A stretch of 64,000 nucleotides of DNA from Anaerosalibacter massiliensis (GTDB lineage: Bacteria; Bacillota; Clostridia; Tissierellales; Sporanaerobacteraceae). Both the position numbers and the translations under genes were made by a program. Positions 44,919-53,856 of the stretch are shown here, piece after piece (position 1 is the first letter of the stretch; every line of letters begins with the position of its first letter). Where the stretch lies: positions 1 to 64,000 of the forward strand of contig CCEZ01000074.1 of NCBI GenBank assembly GCA_000751555.1, read 5' to 3'. The notes under the pieces are model-generated. The model was not told where the DNA came from, did not search any database, and was given only the letters and a program-made list of their open reading frames with translations.

Positions 44919-46157
44919 ATGAAGATAATTGATTTAGAGCGAAAAAGAATATTAGGAATGAAAAATATATGTATAGTTACTTTAGTTTTAATTTTTATAT
45001 TATTATTTTTAATATATATTATACTTTCAGATTATAAAGAGAATAATAAGCAAAGTTTACTTCAGGTGTATGAAAACATTAAAGAAGATAGAAAGAGTAC
45101 AAAAACCGACTTATTGACTATAGATAAGGTTAGAGATATAAAGGATAAATATAAAAAGGTTTATAAAAGCAAAAAACTTACCGATGATAATGGAAATGAA
45201 AGAAAAGATGTTCTTAATTCTGAATTAAAGGAAGATAAATATATTTTTAGGACAATAGTTGCAAATTATTCACCTATATCTGAATATGATCCTTCGCATA
45301 TATTGGATATATCGAATCAACAAACAAATGATTTTTATAAAATAAGGTTGGATAAAATTGAACAGTTAATAGAAGATGAAAGTAGATCAAACAATTTAGA
45401 AGTACCTCCGAAAGAAAAAACTAGAATATTAGAAGATGTATCTAAAATGCAAAAGCCTCTTAAATATGGTTATGCAGAAGGATATGAAGTAGCAGGAAGC
45501 ATTATAGGTCCTTTTACTAAAATTATAATTATAATCGTAGGTATAATCATAGCTCCTCTATTTTCTGAAGATAAACAGACAAAAATGAATGAAATAATTT
45601 TATCAACTAAATTTGGAAAAAATAAATTAACTTTTTATAGAATACTAACTGGATTATTAGCTACAACTATTATTTATCTGACAGGTGTAACAATTTTTTC
45701 AATAATTACTTTTTCCATATTTGGTATACAAGGTGGAAATTTGCATATACAAGGTGGTGCTGGATATTGGTTTTCTCCATATAATATAACGTATTTGCAA
45801 CAATTTATTATCAATATTGTGATAGGATATATAGCTTGTATTTTGATGGCGTTTATAACTATGTTTATAACTACATTTGCTAAGAAAGTAACACATGGTG
45901 TTATTTTTACCATTATATTTACTATATTGATGGTTGTTATGGAATTGCAAAAAATTCATTATTTAAATTATTATTTTTTAAACTTTTTACCGTGGAATTT
46001 GATAAATTATTTTAATATGTATAAAACTTATTATAGTTATAATTTATTTGGAGTACAGATAGATAAAATTATATTCCAGCCAGTTGTAGCTTTGATTATA
46101 ATATTAGTAGCTTTCGTTGGTATATTGTGTAGAAAAAAGAAGACTAGATATTTGTAA
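44919..46157 (+). CDS. ABC-2-type permease subunit 2
   Basis: A 412-aa paralogue of the preceding permease with the same plan: an N-terminal helix (~15-37), a long charged outer domain (~40-180) and five C-terminal helices. AAAGGTG lies before the ATG. It is the last gene of the island before a palindrome and the right ppsA repeat. No substrate can be read off; association with the Cys-rich peptide is by position. Confidence 0.8.
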   Translation: MKIIDLERKRILGMKNICIVTLVLIFILLFLIYIILSDYKENNKQSLLQVYENIKEDRKSTKTDLLTIDKVRDIKDKYKKVYKSKKLTDDNGNERKDVLNSELKEDKYIFRTIVANYSPISEYDPSHILDISNQQTNDFYKIRLDKIEQLIEDESRSNNLEVPPKEKTRILEDVSKMQKPLKYGYAEGYEVAGSIIGPFTKIIIIIVGIIIAPLFSEDKQTKMNEIILSTKFGKNKLTFYRILTGLLATTIIYLTGVTIFSIITFSIFGIQGGNLHIQGGAGYWFSPYNITYLQQFIINIVIGYIACILMAFITMFITTFAKKVTHGVIFTIIFTILMVVMELQKIHYLNYYFLNFLPWNLINYFNMYKTYYSYNLFGVQIDKIIFQPVVALIIILVAFVGILCRKKKTRYL

Positions 46158-46179
46158 GAATAGTTTTTGGCTTTTTATT

Positions 46180-46204
46180 TAAATCTAATACAGTATTAGA
46201 TTTA
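46180..46204 (+). terminator. palindrome at the right end of the island
   Basis: A 12-bp perfect inverted repeat around a single A at 46192, just after the second permease and 10 bp before the ppsA repeat. It probably marks the 3' end of the cluster mRNA; no T-run follows. Confidence 0.5.
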
Positions 46205-46213
46205 TGAAATACC

Positions 46214-46409
46214 AAATATGGAAAGACTATTTCAATATGTGGTCAAGGTCCATCCCAATACCCAGAATTTGCTGAATTCTTAGTTCAAGAAGGGATAGAT
46301 AGTATGAGTGTAAATCCTGACACTGTAGCTTATACAAGAAGGTTAGTAGCTGGAGTAGAGCAAAGAATGATTTTAAAGAAATTAAGAGAAAATAGATAGA
46401 ATTTAATAA
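46214..46409 (+). repeat. right copy of 196-bp direct repeat (ppsA 3' fragment)
   Basis: This is a start-less copy of the end of ppsA, 195/196 identical to 36070-36265 and keeping the TAG stop. It is not a functional gene. It marks the right junction of the 10.1-kb island. The rest of the 46158-46560 gap holds a palindrome, a terminator and the nifJ ribosome site. Confidence 0.97.
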
Positions 46410-46421
46410 TATACTTTTATA

Positions 46422-46468
46422 AAAATAGCTGTCTTAAAATAGTTTAAACTATTTTGACAGCTATTTTT
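46422..46468 (+). terminator. terminator after the right ppsA fragment
   Basis: AAAATAGCTGTC pairs with GACAGCTATTTT, with an inner palindrome AAAATAGTTTAAACTATTTT, then TTTAAT. It is probably the original ppsA terminator of the chromosome before nifJ. Confidence 0.85.
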
Positions 46469-46560
46469 AATTTATGATAATACCTTTTTCCATTTAAAAT
46501 GTATTATTGTCCATTAAATGTTGAATAATAAGTATAGAAAAATGGAATGGAGGTATTTAT

Positions 46561-49500
46561 ATGACGAGAAGAATGAAAACTATGGATGGAAATGAAGCAG
46601 CTGCTTATATTTCCTATGCATTTACGGAATTAGCAGCTATTTATCCAATTACTCCTTCTTCACCAATGGCTGAGTTAGTTGATTTATGGTCTAGCAAGGG
46701 AAAGAAAAATATATTTAATCAAAGGATTAAAGTAGTAGAAATGCAATCGGAAGCAGGAGCAGCAGGGGCCGTTCATGGTTCGCTACAAGGGGGAGCTTTG
46801 ACAACAACTTATACTGCTTCACAAGGGTTATTACTTATGATTCCTAATATGTATAAAATGGCTGGGGAACTCCTTCCAGGAGTGTTTCATGTAAGTGCCA
46901 GAGCAATAGCAACCCATGCTCTAAGTATTTTTGGAGATCATCAAGATGTAATGGCAACAAGACAAACTGGATTTGCATTACTATGTTCTAGTAGTGTTCA
47001 AGAAGTTATGGATTTGTCAGGAGTAGCCCACTTAAGTGCAATAAGTGGAAGAGTTCCTTTTTTACATTTTTTTGATGGGTTTAGGACTAGTCATGAAATA
47101 CAGAAGATTGAAGTTATAGAATATGATGAATTAAAGAATTTAATAGATTATGAAGCGATCGAGGAGTTTAAAAATAGATCTTTAAATCCAGAAAGACCTG
47201 TAGTCAGAGGTACTGCACAAAATCCAGATATATATTTTCAAGGTAGAGAAATTTCTAATCCTTACTATGAAAAATTGCCAGAAATAGTAGAAAATTATAT
47301 GAATGAGATAAATAATATTACAGGAAGGGACTATAAGCTTTTCAATTATTACGGTCATGAAGAAGCAGAAAGAATCATAGTAGCTATGGGTTCTGTTTGT
47401 GAAACTATAGAGGAAACTATAGACTATTTAATAGATAAAGGAGAAAAAGTAGGACTTGTAAAGGTTAGATTATATAGACCTTTTTCAGTAAAACATTTCC
47501 ATAATGTTTTGCCAAAGACAGTAAAAAGCATAGCGGTTTTAGATAGAACAAAAGAGCCAGGAGCTTTAGGAGAACCTTTATATTTAGATATAAGATCTGC
47601 TTTTTATAATTCGGATATAAAACCTATAGTAGTAGGAGGTAGATATGGACTAGGCTCAAAAGATACTGTGCCAGCTGATATTATAGCTGTATATGAAAAT
47701 CTAAAAAAAGATACGCCAAAAGATAGATTTACTATATGTATAGATGATGATGTATCTCATACATCATTAGAAGTGGAAGATTTTATTGATACATCACCAA
47801 AGGAAACTATCAAATGTAAGTTTTGGGGATTAGGATCAGATGGCACTGTAGGGGCAAATAAGATGGCAATAAAAATAATAGGAGATAATACACCGTTATA
47901 TGCTCAAGGATATTTTTCATATGATAGCAAAAAATCAGGAGGAACAACCATATCCCATTTAAGATTTGGGAAAACACCTATAAAGTCTACTTATTCAGTC
48001 CATGAAGCAGATTTTATTTCTTGCCACAACAAATCCTATATATATCATTACGATATATTAAAAGGTCTGAAAGATGGAGGAATCTTTGTTTTAAATTGTC
48101 CTTGGGAAGAATATGAATTAGGAGAAAAACTCCCTAATTATGTTAAAAAATATTTAAAAGATCACAATATAAATTTTTATATAATAGATGCAGAAAATAT
48201 TGCTCAAGAAATTGGGTTAGGTACAAGGATTAATATGATAATGCAATCTGCCTTTTTTAAATTAGCAAATATAATTCCAGTAGAAGATGCAGTAAAGTAT
48301 TTAAAACAATTTATAGAAAAAACCTACGGAAAAAAGGGAGAAAAAGTAGTAGAAATGAATAATAAGGCAGTAGATGAGGGAATTAATAGTATTGTAAAAG
48401 TAAGTATACCAGAAAGTTGGGCTAATATAGATATAGTGAAAGAAACAGAAGAAGTAAAAGACGAACCAGATTTTGTAAAGAGAATTCAAAGGCCTATGGC
48501 CAAATTAGAGGGAGATAATTTACCAGTTAGCTCATTTAGGTATATGGAAGATGGAACATTTCCTATGGGAACTGCTGCATATGAAAAAAGAGGTATAGCA
48601 GTACTTATTCCTCAATGGCAGACAGAAAAATGTATTCAATGTAATCAATGCTCATTTATCTGTCCTCATTCAGTAATAAGACCTTTCCTATTAGATGAAG
48701 AAGAGATAAAAAATAAGCCAAATACCTTTGAAACTAAAAAAGCTGTTGGGAAAGGATTAGAAGGTTTGGAATACAGGATACAAGTGAGTCCTCTTGATTG
48801 TACTGGATGTGGAAACTGTGCAGATATTTGTCCAGCACCAGGAAAAGCTTTAGTAATGGTTAAAGCAGAAAAAGAAATTGAAAGACAGGTGGATAATTGG
48901 GAATATGCTGCTAATAATATAAAATATAAAGATAATTTAATGAGTAAAACTATGTTAAAAGGAAGCCAATTTTCTAAGCCTCTTCTTGAATTTAATGGAG
49001 CATGTGCAGGATGTGGAGAAACTGCTTATTTGAAACTAGCAACTCAACTTTTTGGGGATAGAATGATGATAGCCAATGCTACAGGTTGTTCATCCATCTG
49101 GGGAGCTAGTGCACCGTCTATACCCTATACAACAAATAGAGAAGGAAAAGGACCAAGTTGGGCAAATTCATTATTTGAAGATAATGCAGAGTTTGGATTA
49201 GGTATGTATTTAGCTGTAAAGCAGATAAGAGATAAACTTGCTAATCTAATAGAAATTGGAATAGAAGAAAATATTAGTAATGAATGTACAAATATATTTA
49301 AAGAATGGTTAAACTATATGGATGATGGTGAAAAATCAAAAGAAGTATCTAATAAATTATTAGAAATTATTAGCAAGAATGAATACAACAAAAATTCGAC
49401 TATTAAGGAAATACTTAAATTAAAAGATTTTCTAGTTAAAAAATCTCAATGGATAGTTGGAGGAGATGGATGGGCATATGACATAGGTTACGGAGGATTA

Positions 49501-50091
49501 GATCATGTTATTGCTACAGGTGAAGATGTAAATATTTTAGTATTTGATACAGAAGTATATTCAAATACAGGAGGGCAAGCATCTAAAGCTACTCCAACAG
49601 CTTCAGCAGCTAAGTTTGCTTCTTCAGGAAAAGTAACAAAGAAAAAAGATCTAGGAAGAATGGCTATGACCTATGGATATGTTTATGTAGCACAAGTTTC
49701 GATGGGAGCAAATATGAATCAAACCCTAAAAGCCATAACTGAAGCAGAAAGCTATAAAGGTCCATCACTTATAATATGCTATGCTCCTTGTGTTGCACAT
49801 GGTATCAAGGTAGGTATGGGCAAAACAGTTGAAGAGGAAAAAAAGGCTGTGGAGTCAGGGTATTGGCATCTATATAGATACGATCCAAGATTAGAGATGG
49901 AGGGAAAGAACCCATTTATATTAGATTCTAAAAAGCCAGAAAAACCTTTTAAAGATTTCATACTTGGTGAAGTGAGATATTCTCAAATAGAAAAAACATT
50001 CCCTGATTTAGCAGAAGAGTTATATGAAAAGGCTGAAAAGGATGCATCTGAAAGATATGAAATATATAAGGGGCTTTCAGAAAAAGAATAA
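46561..50091 (+). CDS. nifJ: pyruvate:ferredoxin (flavodoxin) oxidoreductase
   Basis: A 1,176-aa fused-chain PFOR of standard length. Order: N-terminal pyruvate-binding domain (AYAFTELAAIYPITPSSPM), gamma-type region (WGLGSDGTVGANK), two ferredoxin clusters (CIQCNQCSFICPHSV and CTGCGNCADICPAPG), and the TPP domain (CAGCGETAYLKL, GGDGWAYDIGYGGLDHV). A further cysteine near CYAPCVAHG fits the third cluster. It oxidises pyruvate to acetyl-CoA and CO2, reducing ferredoxin. GGAGGT precedes the ATG. With ppsA it forms the pyruvate node that the island now separates. Confidence 0.97.
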   Translation: MTRRMKTMDGNEAAAYISYAFTELAAIYPITPSSPMAELVDLWSSKGKKNIFNQRIKVVEMQSEAGAAGAVHGSLQGGALTTTYTASQGLLLMIPNMYKMAGELLPGVFHVSARAIATHALSIFGDHQDVMATRQTGFALLCSSSVQEVMDLSGVAHLSAISGRVPFLHFFDGFRTSHEIQKIEVIEYDELKNLIDYEAIEEFKNRSLNPERPVVRGTAQNPDIYFQGREISNPYYEKLPEIVENYMNEINNITGRDYKLFNYYGHEEAERIIVAMGSVCETIEETIDYLIDKGEKVGLVKVRLYRPFSVKHFHNVLPKTVKSIAVLDRTKEPGALGEPLYLDIRSAFYNSDIKPIVVGGRYGLGSKDTVPADIIAVYENLKKDTPKDRFTICIDDDVSHTSLEVEDFIDTSPKETIKCKFWGLGSDGTVGANKMAIKIIGDNTPLYAQGYFSYDSKKSGGTTISHLRFGKTPIKSTYSVHEADFISCHNKSYIYHYDILKGLKDGGIFVLNCPWEEYELGEKLPNYVKKYLKDHNINFYIIDAENIAQEIGLGTRINMIMQSAFFKLANIIPVEDAVKYLKQFIEKTYGKKGEKVVEMNNKAVDEGINSIVKVSIPESWANIDIVKETEEVKDEPDFVKRIQRPMAKLEGDNLPVSSFRYMEDGTFPMGTAAYEKRGIAVLIPQWQTEKCIQCNQCSFICPHSVIRPFLLDEEEIKNKPNTFETKKAVGKGLEGLEYRIQVSPLDCTGCGNCADICPAPGKALVMVKAEKEIERQVDNWEYAANNIKYKDNLMSKTMLKGSQFSKPLLEFNGACAGCGETAYLKLATQLFGDRMMIANATGCSSIWGASAPSIPYTTNREGKGPSWANSLFEDNAEFGLGMYLAVKQIRDKLANLIEIGIEENISNECTNIFKEWLNYMDDGEKSKEVSNKLLEIISKNEYNKNSTIKEILKLKDFLVKKSQWIVGGDGWAYDIGYGGLDHVIATGEDVNILVFDTEVYSNTGGQASKATPTASAAKFASSGKVTKKKDLGRMAMTYGYVYVAQVSMGANMNQTLKAITEAESYKGPSLIICYAPCVAHGIKVGMGKTVEEEKKAVESGYWHLYRYDPRLEMEGKNPFILDSKKPEKPFKDFILGEVRYSQIEKTFPDLAEELYEKAEKDASERYEIYKGLSEKE

Positions 50092-50118
50092 GAGCAAGGA
50101 TATCCTTGCTCTTATTCT
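50085..50118. terminator. bidirectional terminator, 17-bp perfect arms
   Basis: A perfect palindrome of 34 bp with core GAGCAAGGATATCCTTGCTC, overlapping the nifJ stop and the stop of the convergent small gene. Confidence 0.88.
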
Positions 50119-50314
50119 ACTTCTGGTTTTGTTCAACCCATTCTTTTGCTTTCATTACTCCTTCTAAGGTAGGAATTGGTACTCTTGATTCTGGCTTTAA
50201 TCCCTTAATGTCATAATAAGCTGCTGTTGTTTGATTTTCTATAGGGATAGACATTTTTTTCTCTTTAAACTTATTAATATTAATATTTAAATTTTTATCA
50301 TTATTTTTAGTCAT
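50117..50314 (-). CDS. small conserved clostridial protein (DUF3787-like)
   Basis: A 65-aa soluble protein with a basic, Asn/Lys-rich N-terminus and a conserved-looking end: PIENQTTAAYYDIKGLKP, SRVPIPTLEGVMKAKEWVE. This looks like the DUF3787 family of clostridia, by memory rather than search. GAGGAGGG before the ATG at 50314 decides the start; a longer frame to 50329 would contain that site. Function unknown. Confidence 0.7.
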   Translation of the reverse strand: MTKNNDKNLNININKFKEKKMSIPIENQTTAAYYDIKGLKPESRVPIPTLEGVMKAKEWVEQNQK

Positions 50315-50458
50315 TCTATCCCTCCTCATTATTTATTATTTGTATATGTAGAAAAAATAAACTATAAATTTAAAAATATATTTTATATAATATAAATATA
50401 CTAGGGTCAAGATATAAAAGCTAAGATTTAGTAAAATCATAGGAAGGAGATAAGTAAA

Positions 50459-51055
50459 ATGAATAATGATAGAGATTTGGCAAAAGAGATAAAGTTTATA
50501 ATAGAATTAGATAAAATGAAAAGTATATTTAGAGAAACTAGCCTTATAAATAAGTCTAAGAGGGAAAATGATGCCGAACATTCTTGGCATATAGCAGTGA
50601 TGTCTATGATACTTTCTGATTATGCAGATGAAGATATAAATGTACATAAAGTTATGAAAATGTTATTAGTTCATGATCTTGTAGAAATATATGCAGGTGA
50701 TACTTTCTGTTATGATGAAATTGGAAATATGGATAAAACTAAAAGAGAAAAAGAAGCCGCAGATAAACTTTTTAGCATGTTGCCAAAAGATAAAGAAAAA
50801 GAAATAAGAAAGCTTTGGGATGAATTTGAAGAAATGGAAACAGAAGAATCTTTATTTGCCAATTGTATGGATCGGTTTCAACCTTTCTTAATGAATTATT
50901 ATTCTGGTGGAGGAACTTGGAAAAAGTATAATATTTCAAAAGAACAGGTTCTAAAAAGAGGTGAACCTATAAAGAAAAGTTCAAAAAAACTTTGGGATTT
51001 TGTGGAAAGCTTAATAGAGGATTCTGTTGAAAAGGGATACATTAAAAAACTTTAG
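50459..51055 (+). CDS. HD-domain hydrolase (YfbR-like)
   Basis: A 198-aa HD-domain protein. Metal ligands: H in NDAEHSWHIAVM, HD in LLVHDLVEIYAGD, and D in CMDRFQPF near the C-terminus. This layout matches HD_3 proteins such as YfbR, a 5'-deoxynucleotidase. AAGGAGAT precedes the ATG. It is monocistronic, closed by a strong terminator. Substrate is probably a nucleotide, by family. Confidence 0.83.
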   Translation: MNNDRDLAKEIKFIIELDKMKSIFRETSLINKSKRENDAEHSWHIAVMSMILSDYADEDINVHKVMKMLLVHDLVEIYAGDTFCYDEIGNMDKTKREKEAADKLFSMLPKDKEKEIRKLWDEFEEMETEESLFANCMDRFQPFLMNYYSGGGTWKKYNISKEQVLKRGEPIKKSSKKLWDFVESLIEDSVEKGYIKKL

Positions 51056-51077
51056 GGTATTTCACCTAAAGTTTTTT
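51044..51077. terminator. bidirectional terminator
   Basis: A 13-bp perfect stem AAAAAACTTTAGG/CCTAAAGTTTTTT with 8-nt loop, between the convergent HD gene and metQ. It has T-runs in both directions. Confidence 0.92.
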
Positions 51078-51081
51078 AATG

Positions 51082-51882
51082 TTAAAATCCAGGAATAACT
51101 GCACCATTATATTTTTCTTCAATGAATTTTTTGATTTTTTCACTTTGAAGAGTTTTTATTAATTTTTGAAATTTTTCTTCTTTTTCTTCACCTGCTCTTA
51201 TAGCAATAATATTTGCATAAGGTGAATCCTTATCTTCTAAAATTAGAGCATCCTTTGTTGGAGTAAGACCTGCTTCAATAGCATAGTTTCCATTTATTAC
51301 AGCACCATCAATATCTTTTAGTACTCTTGGCAATTGAGCAGCTTCCATTGGTTTAAGTGAAATATTTTTAGGATTTTCTTCTATATCTTTTTCTGTAGCT
51401 GCAAGGCCAGAATCTTTATTTAATTTAATTAAACCATTTTTTTCAAGAAGTAAAAGAGCTCGTCCTCCATTTGTAGGATCATTTGGTATAGCAATAGTAC
51501 TACCTTCTTTAAGTTCATCAATAGATTTGTAACTTGATGAATATAATCCTAAAGGTTCTACATGAATTTTTCCTAGAGATGCAATATCAATATTTCTTTC
51601 TTTTTTAAAATCATTCATATAAGGTTCATGTTGGAAGAAATTAGCGTCAATTTCTTTGTCAGCTAAAGCTAAGTTTGGTTTCACATAATCTGTAAATTCT
51701 ATTATCTCCAAATTTATTCCTTCACTTTTTAAATCATCTTTAATATTTTCCACAATTTCTTTATGTGGTACAGGAGATACTCCTATTTTTATAGTGTTTT
51801 CTTCTTTATTACTTTTTCCACATCCAGTAAGTATTGAAAAACTAAGAATTAAAATTAGAAATAATAATATATTCTTTTTCAA
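51082..51882 (-). CDS. metQ: methionine ABC transporter substrate-binding lipoprotein
   Basis: A 266-aa NlpA/MetQ lipoprotein: signal MKKNILLFLILILSF with lipobox LTGC, then KIGVSPVPHKEIVENI, FQHEPYMNDF and AIPNDPTNGGRALLLLE, hallmarks of methionine-binding proteins. It is anchored outside the membrane and delivers methionine to MetI/MetN. It starts at TTG behind GGAGGAG. It is the last gene of metN-metI-metQ under an S-box riboswitch. Confidence 0.95.
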   Translation of the reverse strand: MKKNILLFLILILSFSILTGCGKSNKEENTIKIGVSPVPHKEIVENIKDDLKSEGINLEIIEFTDYVKPNLALADKEIDANFFQHEPYMNDFKKERNIDIASLGKIHVEPLGLYSSSYKSIDELKEGSTIAIPNDPTNGGRALLLLEKNGLIKLNKDSGLAATEKDIEENPKNISLKPMEAAQLPRVLKDIDGAVINGNYAIEAGLTPTKDALILEDKDSPYANIIAIRAGEEKEEKFQKLIKTLQSEKIKKFIEEKYNGAVIPGF

Positions 51883-51895
51883 AATAACTCCTCCT

Positions 51896-52537
51896 TTATT
51901 TTTTGTCTATAGATATAGCTAATTTATTTCCAAGTATCTGTATTCCTTGTACTAAAATTATAATAATTATTACAGAAGTTATCATAATATTTGTTTCAAA
52001 CCTGTATAATCCATATCTTATAGCTAGATCTCCTAATCCTCCTCCACCTATTGCACCAGCCATAGCTGAATAACCAATTAGATTAATAATAGTTAAAGTA
52101 ACTCCCATAATTAAAGAAGGCATAGCCTCTGGAATAAGTACTTTAAAAACTATCTGAGGTACTGTAGCTCCCATAGATAAACTAGCTTCAATTATTCCAC
52201 CATCAACTTCTTTTAAGGCAGTTTCAATGACTCTAGCTACAAAAGGAGCAGCAGCAATTGAAAGAGGTACTATAGTGGCAGTAGTACCGATAGTACTCCC
52301 TACTATTAGCTTAGAAAGTGGAAATACTAATATCATTAAAATAATAAATGGAAAAGATCTAAGGATATTTATTATTACATTAAGCACTTGATTTAATAGA
52401 GGTTTTTTCCATATTCCATTTTTTTCTGTTATTACTAATAATATTCCTAATGGAAAACCTATAGTTAGAGAAAAAATAGTAGAGAAAAATACCATGTATA
52501 ATGTTTCAAGTAAAGATGGAATTAAAAGCTCTAACAT
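51896..52537 (-). CDS. metI: methionine ABC transporter permease
   Basis: A 213-aa permease with five hydrophobic helices. Motif region: ETLYMVFFSTIFSLTIGFPLG, LRSFPFIILMI, and the EAA loop EASLSMGATVPQIVFKVLIPEA. It forms the channel of the MetNIQ importer. The ATG follows the metN stop directly and its ribosome site GGAGGTGAT lies in the end of metN, implying translational coupling. Confidence 0.95.
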   Translation of the reverse strand: MLELLIPSLLETLYMVFFSTIFSLTIGFPLGILLVITEKNGIWKKPLLNQVLNVIINILRSFPFIILMILVFPLSKLIVGSTIGTTATIVPLSIAAAPFVARVIETALKEVDGGIIEASLSMGATVPQIVFKVLIPEAMPSLIMGVTLTIINLIGYSAMAGAIGGGGLGDLAIRYGLYRFETNIMITSVIIIIILVQGIQILGNKLAISIDKK

Positions 52538-53542
52538 CTAAATCACCTCCAGTTTTATATCTTCATCTTTTAGCCAGTCTATAGCCTTTTCAATTTCTTC
52601 AGATTTACCTGATATTTCTAATATTAAATTTCCTATACTTGTACTCATTAGTTCATTTATATTTCCTGAAAGGATATTTACATCTATATCAAAATATTTC
52701 ACCATTTTAGAAACTATAGGTTTTTTAGAATTTTCTCCTAAGAAACTAAGTCTTAAAATTTTGCTCCCAGGTTTTCTTTCATAGTCTATTTCTTCTTCAG
52801 TATTTAATTTTAAATTAGAAATAAATTCAGTGGCAGTTTTAGTTTTAGGATTAGTAAAAATTTCTTCTACTGTACTAAGTTCAATTATCCTTCCATCTTC
52901 TATAATAGCTACTCTATCGCAGATATCTTTTATAACTTCCATCTGGTGAGTTATAAGTACAATAGTAAGTCCAAATTCTTTTCTAATTTTATCTAATAAA
53001 TCTAATATAGATTTAGTTGTTTTGGGATCAAGGGCAGATGTTCCTTCATCACTAAGAAGTATTTTAGGATTGTTGGCTAAAGATCGTGCAATAGCTACCC
53101 TTTGTTTTTGTCCTCCACTTAGTTGAGAAGGATAAGCAAGTTTTTTATCTTCTAGCTCAACATATTTTAGAAGAGTATTAACTCTTTTATCTATTTCTTC
53201 TTTACTTAATCCTTTTAGCTCTAAAGGGAAAGCAATATTCTTATAAACATTTTTTGAAGATAAAAGATTAAAATGTTGAAAGATCATTCCTATTTCTTTT
53301 CTTGTTTCTCTTAAGCTTGTATTATCAATATTAGTTATTTCACTTCCATCAATAAAAATCTTTCCATTACTAGGTTCTTCAAGCCTATTTAAACACCTAA
53401 TTAAGGTAGATTTTCCTGCACCACTTAAACCAATTATTCCAAATATTTCTCCTTTTTTTATTTGAAGATTAATATCCTTTAAAGCATATATTTCTTCATT
53501 ATTATTTTTATATATTTTAGATAGATTTTCTACTTTTATCAA
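52538..53542 (-). CDS. metN: methionine ABC transporter ATP-binding protein with NIL domain
   Basis: A 334-aa ATPase: Walker A GLSGAGKST, Q-loop GMIFQHFNLL, signature LSGGQKQRVAIARSL, Walker B ILLSDEGTSALDP and ITHQMEV. The last ~75 residues are a NIL domain that senses cytoplasmic methionine and inhibits transport. Note Walker-B Asp-Glu is followed by Gly (DEGTSALD), usual for MetN. It is the first gene of the operon, directly below the riboswitch. Confidence 0.96.
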   Translation of the reverse strand: MIKVENLSKIYKNNNEEIYALKDINLQIKKGEIFGIIGLSGAGKSTLIRCLNRLEEPSNGKIFIDGSEITNIDNTSLRETRKEIGMIFQHFNLLSSKNVYKNIAFPLELKGLSKEEIDKRVNTLLKYVELEDKKLAYPSQLSGGQKQRVAIARSLANNPKILLSDEGTSALDPKTTKSILDLLDKIRKEFGLTIVLITHQMEVIKDICDRVAIIEDGRIIELSTVEEIFTNPKTKTATEFISNLKLNTEEEIDYERKPGSKILRLSFLGENSKKPIVSKMVKYFDIDVNILSGNINELMSTSIGNLILEISGKSEEIEKAIDWLKDEDIKLEVI

Positions 53543-53593
53543 TGAGACCCACTCCTTTAAGCAATTAACGCATTAAATCATATTATATATGAA

Positions 53594-53762
53594 AAACCTC
53601 TTTCCACAGGTTTTTTTAAAAATAAAAAAACCTCTTTAAGAAGAAAGAGGTTAAAATCCTCTCTCATCTTTCGGTTACACCGTAGGAATTAGCACCTTGC
53701 AAATAAATGCAGGCTGCCGGGTTTCATCGGGCCAGTCCCTCCACCACTCTAGATAAGAGTTT
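53594..53762 (-). promoter_or_regulatory. SAM-I (S-box) riboswitch with terminator upstream of metNIQ
   Basis: Read on the minus strand, the leader shows the S-box core: CTTATC at the 5' side of P1, GGTGGAGGGACTGGCCCGAT, GAAACCCGGCAGCC, GGTGCTAATTCC and closing GATGAGAG (53661-53668). An antiterminator between GAGAGAGG and CCTCTTTC competes with the terminator stem AACCTCTTT/AAAGAGGTT plus T-run (~53620-53652). A second hairpin AACCT...AGGTT with T-run follows at 53594-53614. High SAM should switch transport off. Confidence 0.95.
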
Positions 53763-53807
53763 ATCATTATTTTTATATATTGAAGTTCGGATACAACTTT
53801 AGATTAC

Positions 53808-53836
53808 ATTCTATTATTAAAATTATGTTTTGTCAA
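53808..53836 (-). promoter_or_regulatory. promoter of the metNIQ riboswitch transcript
   Basis: On the minus strand TTGACA (53831-53836) and TAGAAT (53808-53813) are separated by 17 bp. It lies about 45 bp upstream of the riboswitch P1 stem. Confidence 0.8.
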
Positions 53837-53856
53837 GAGAGAGTATGAATTTTATT

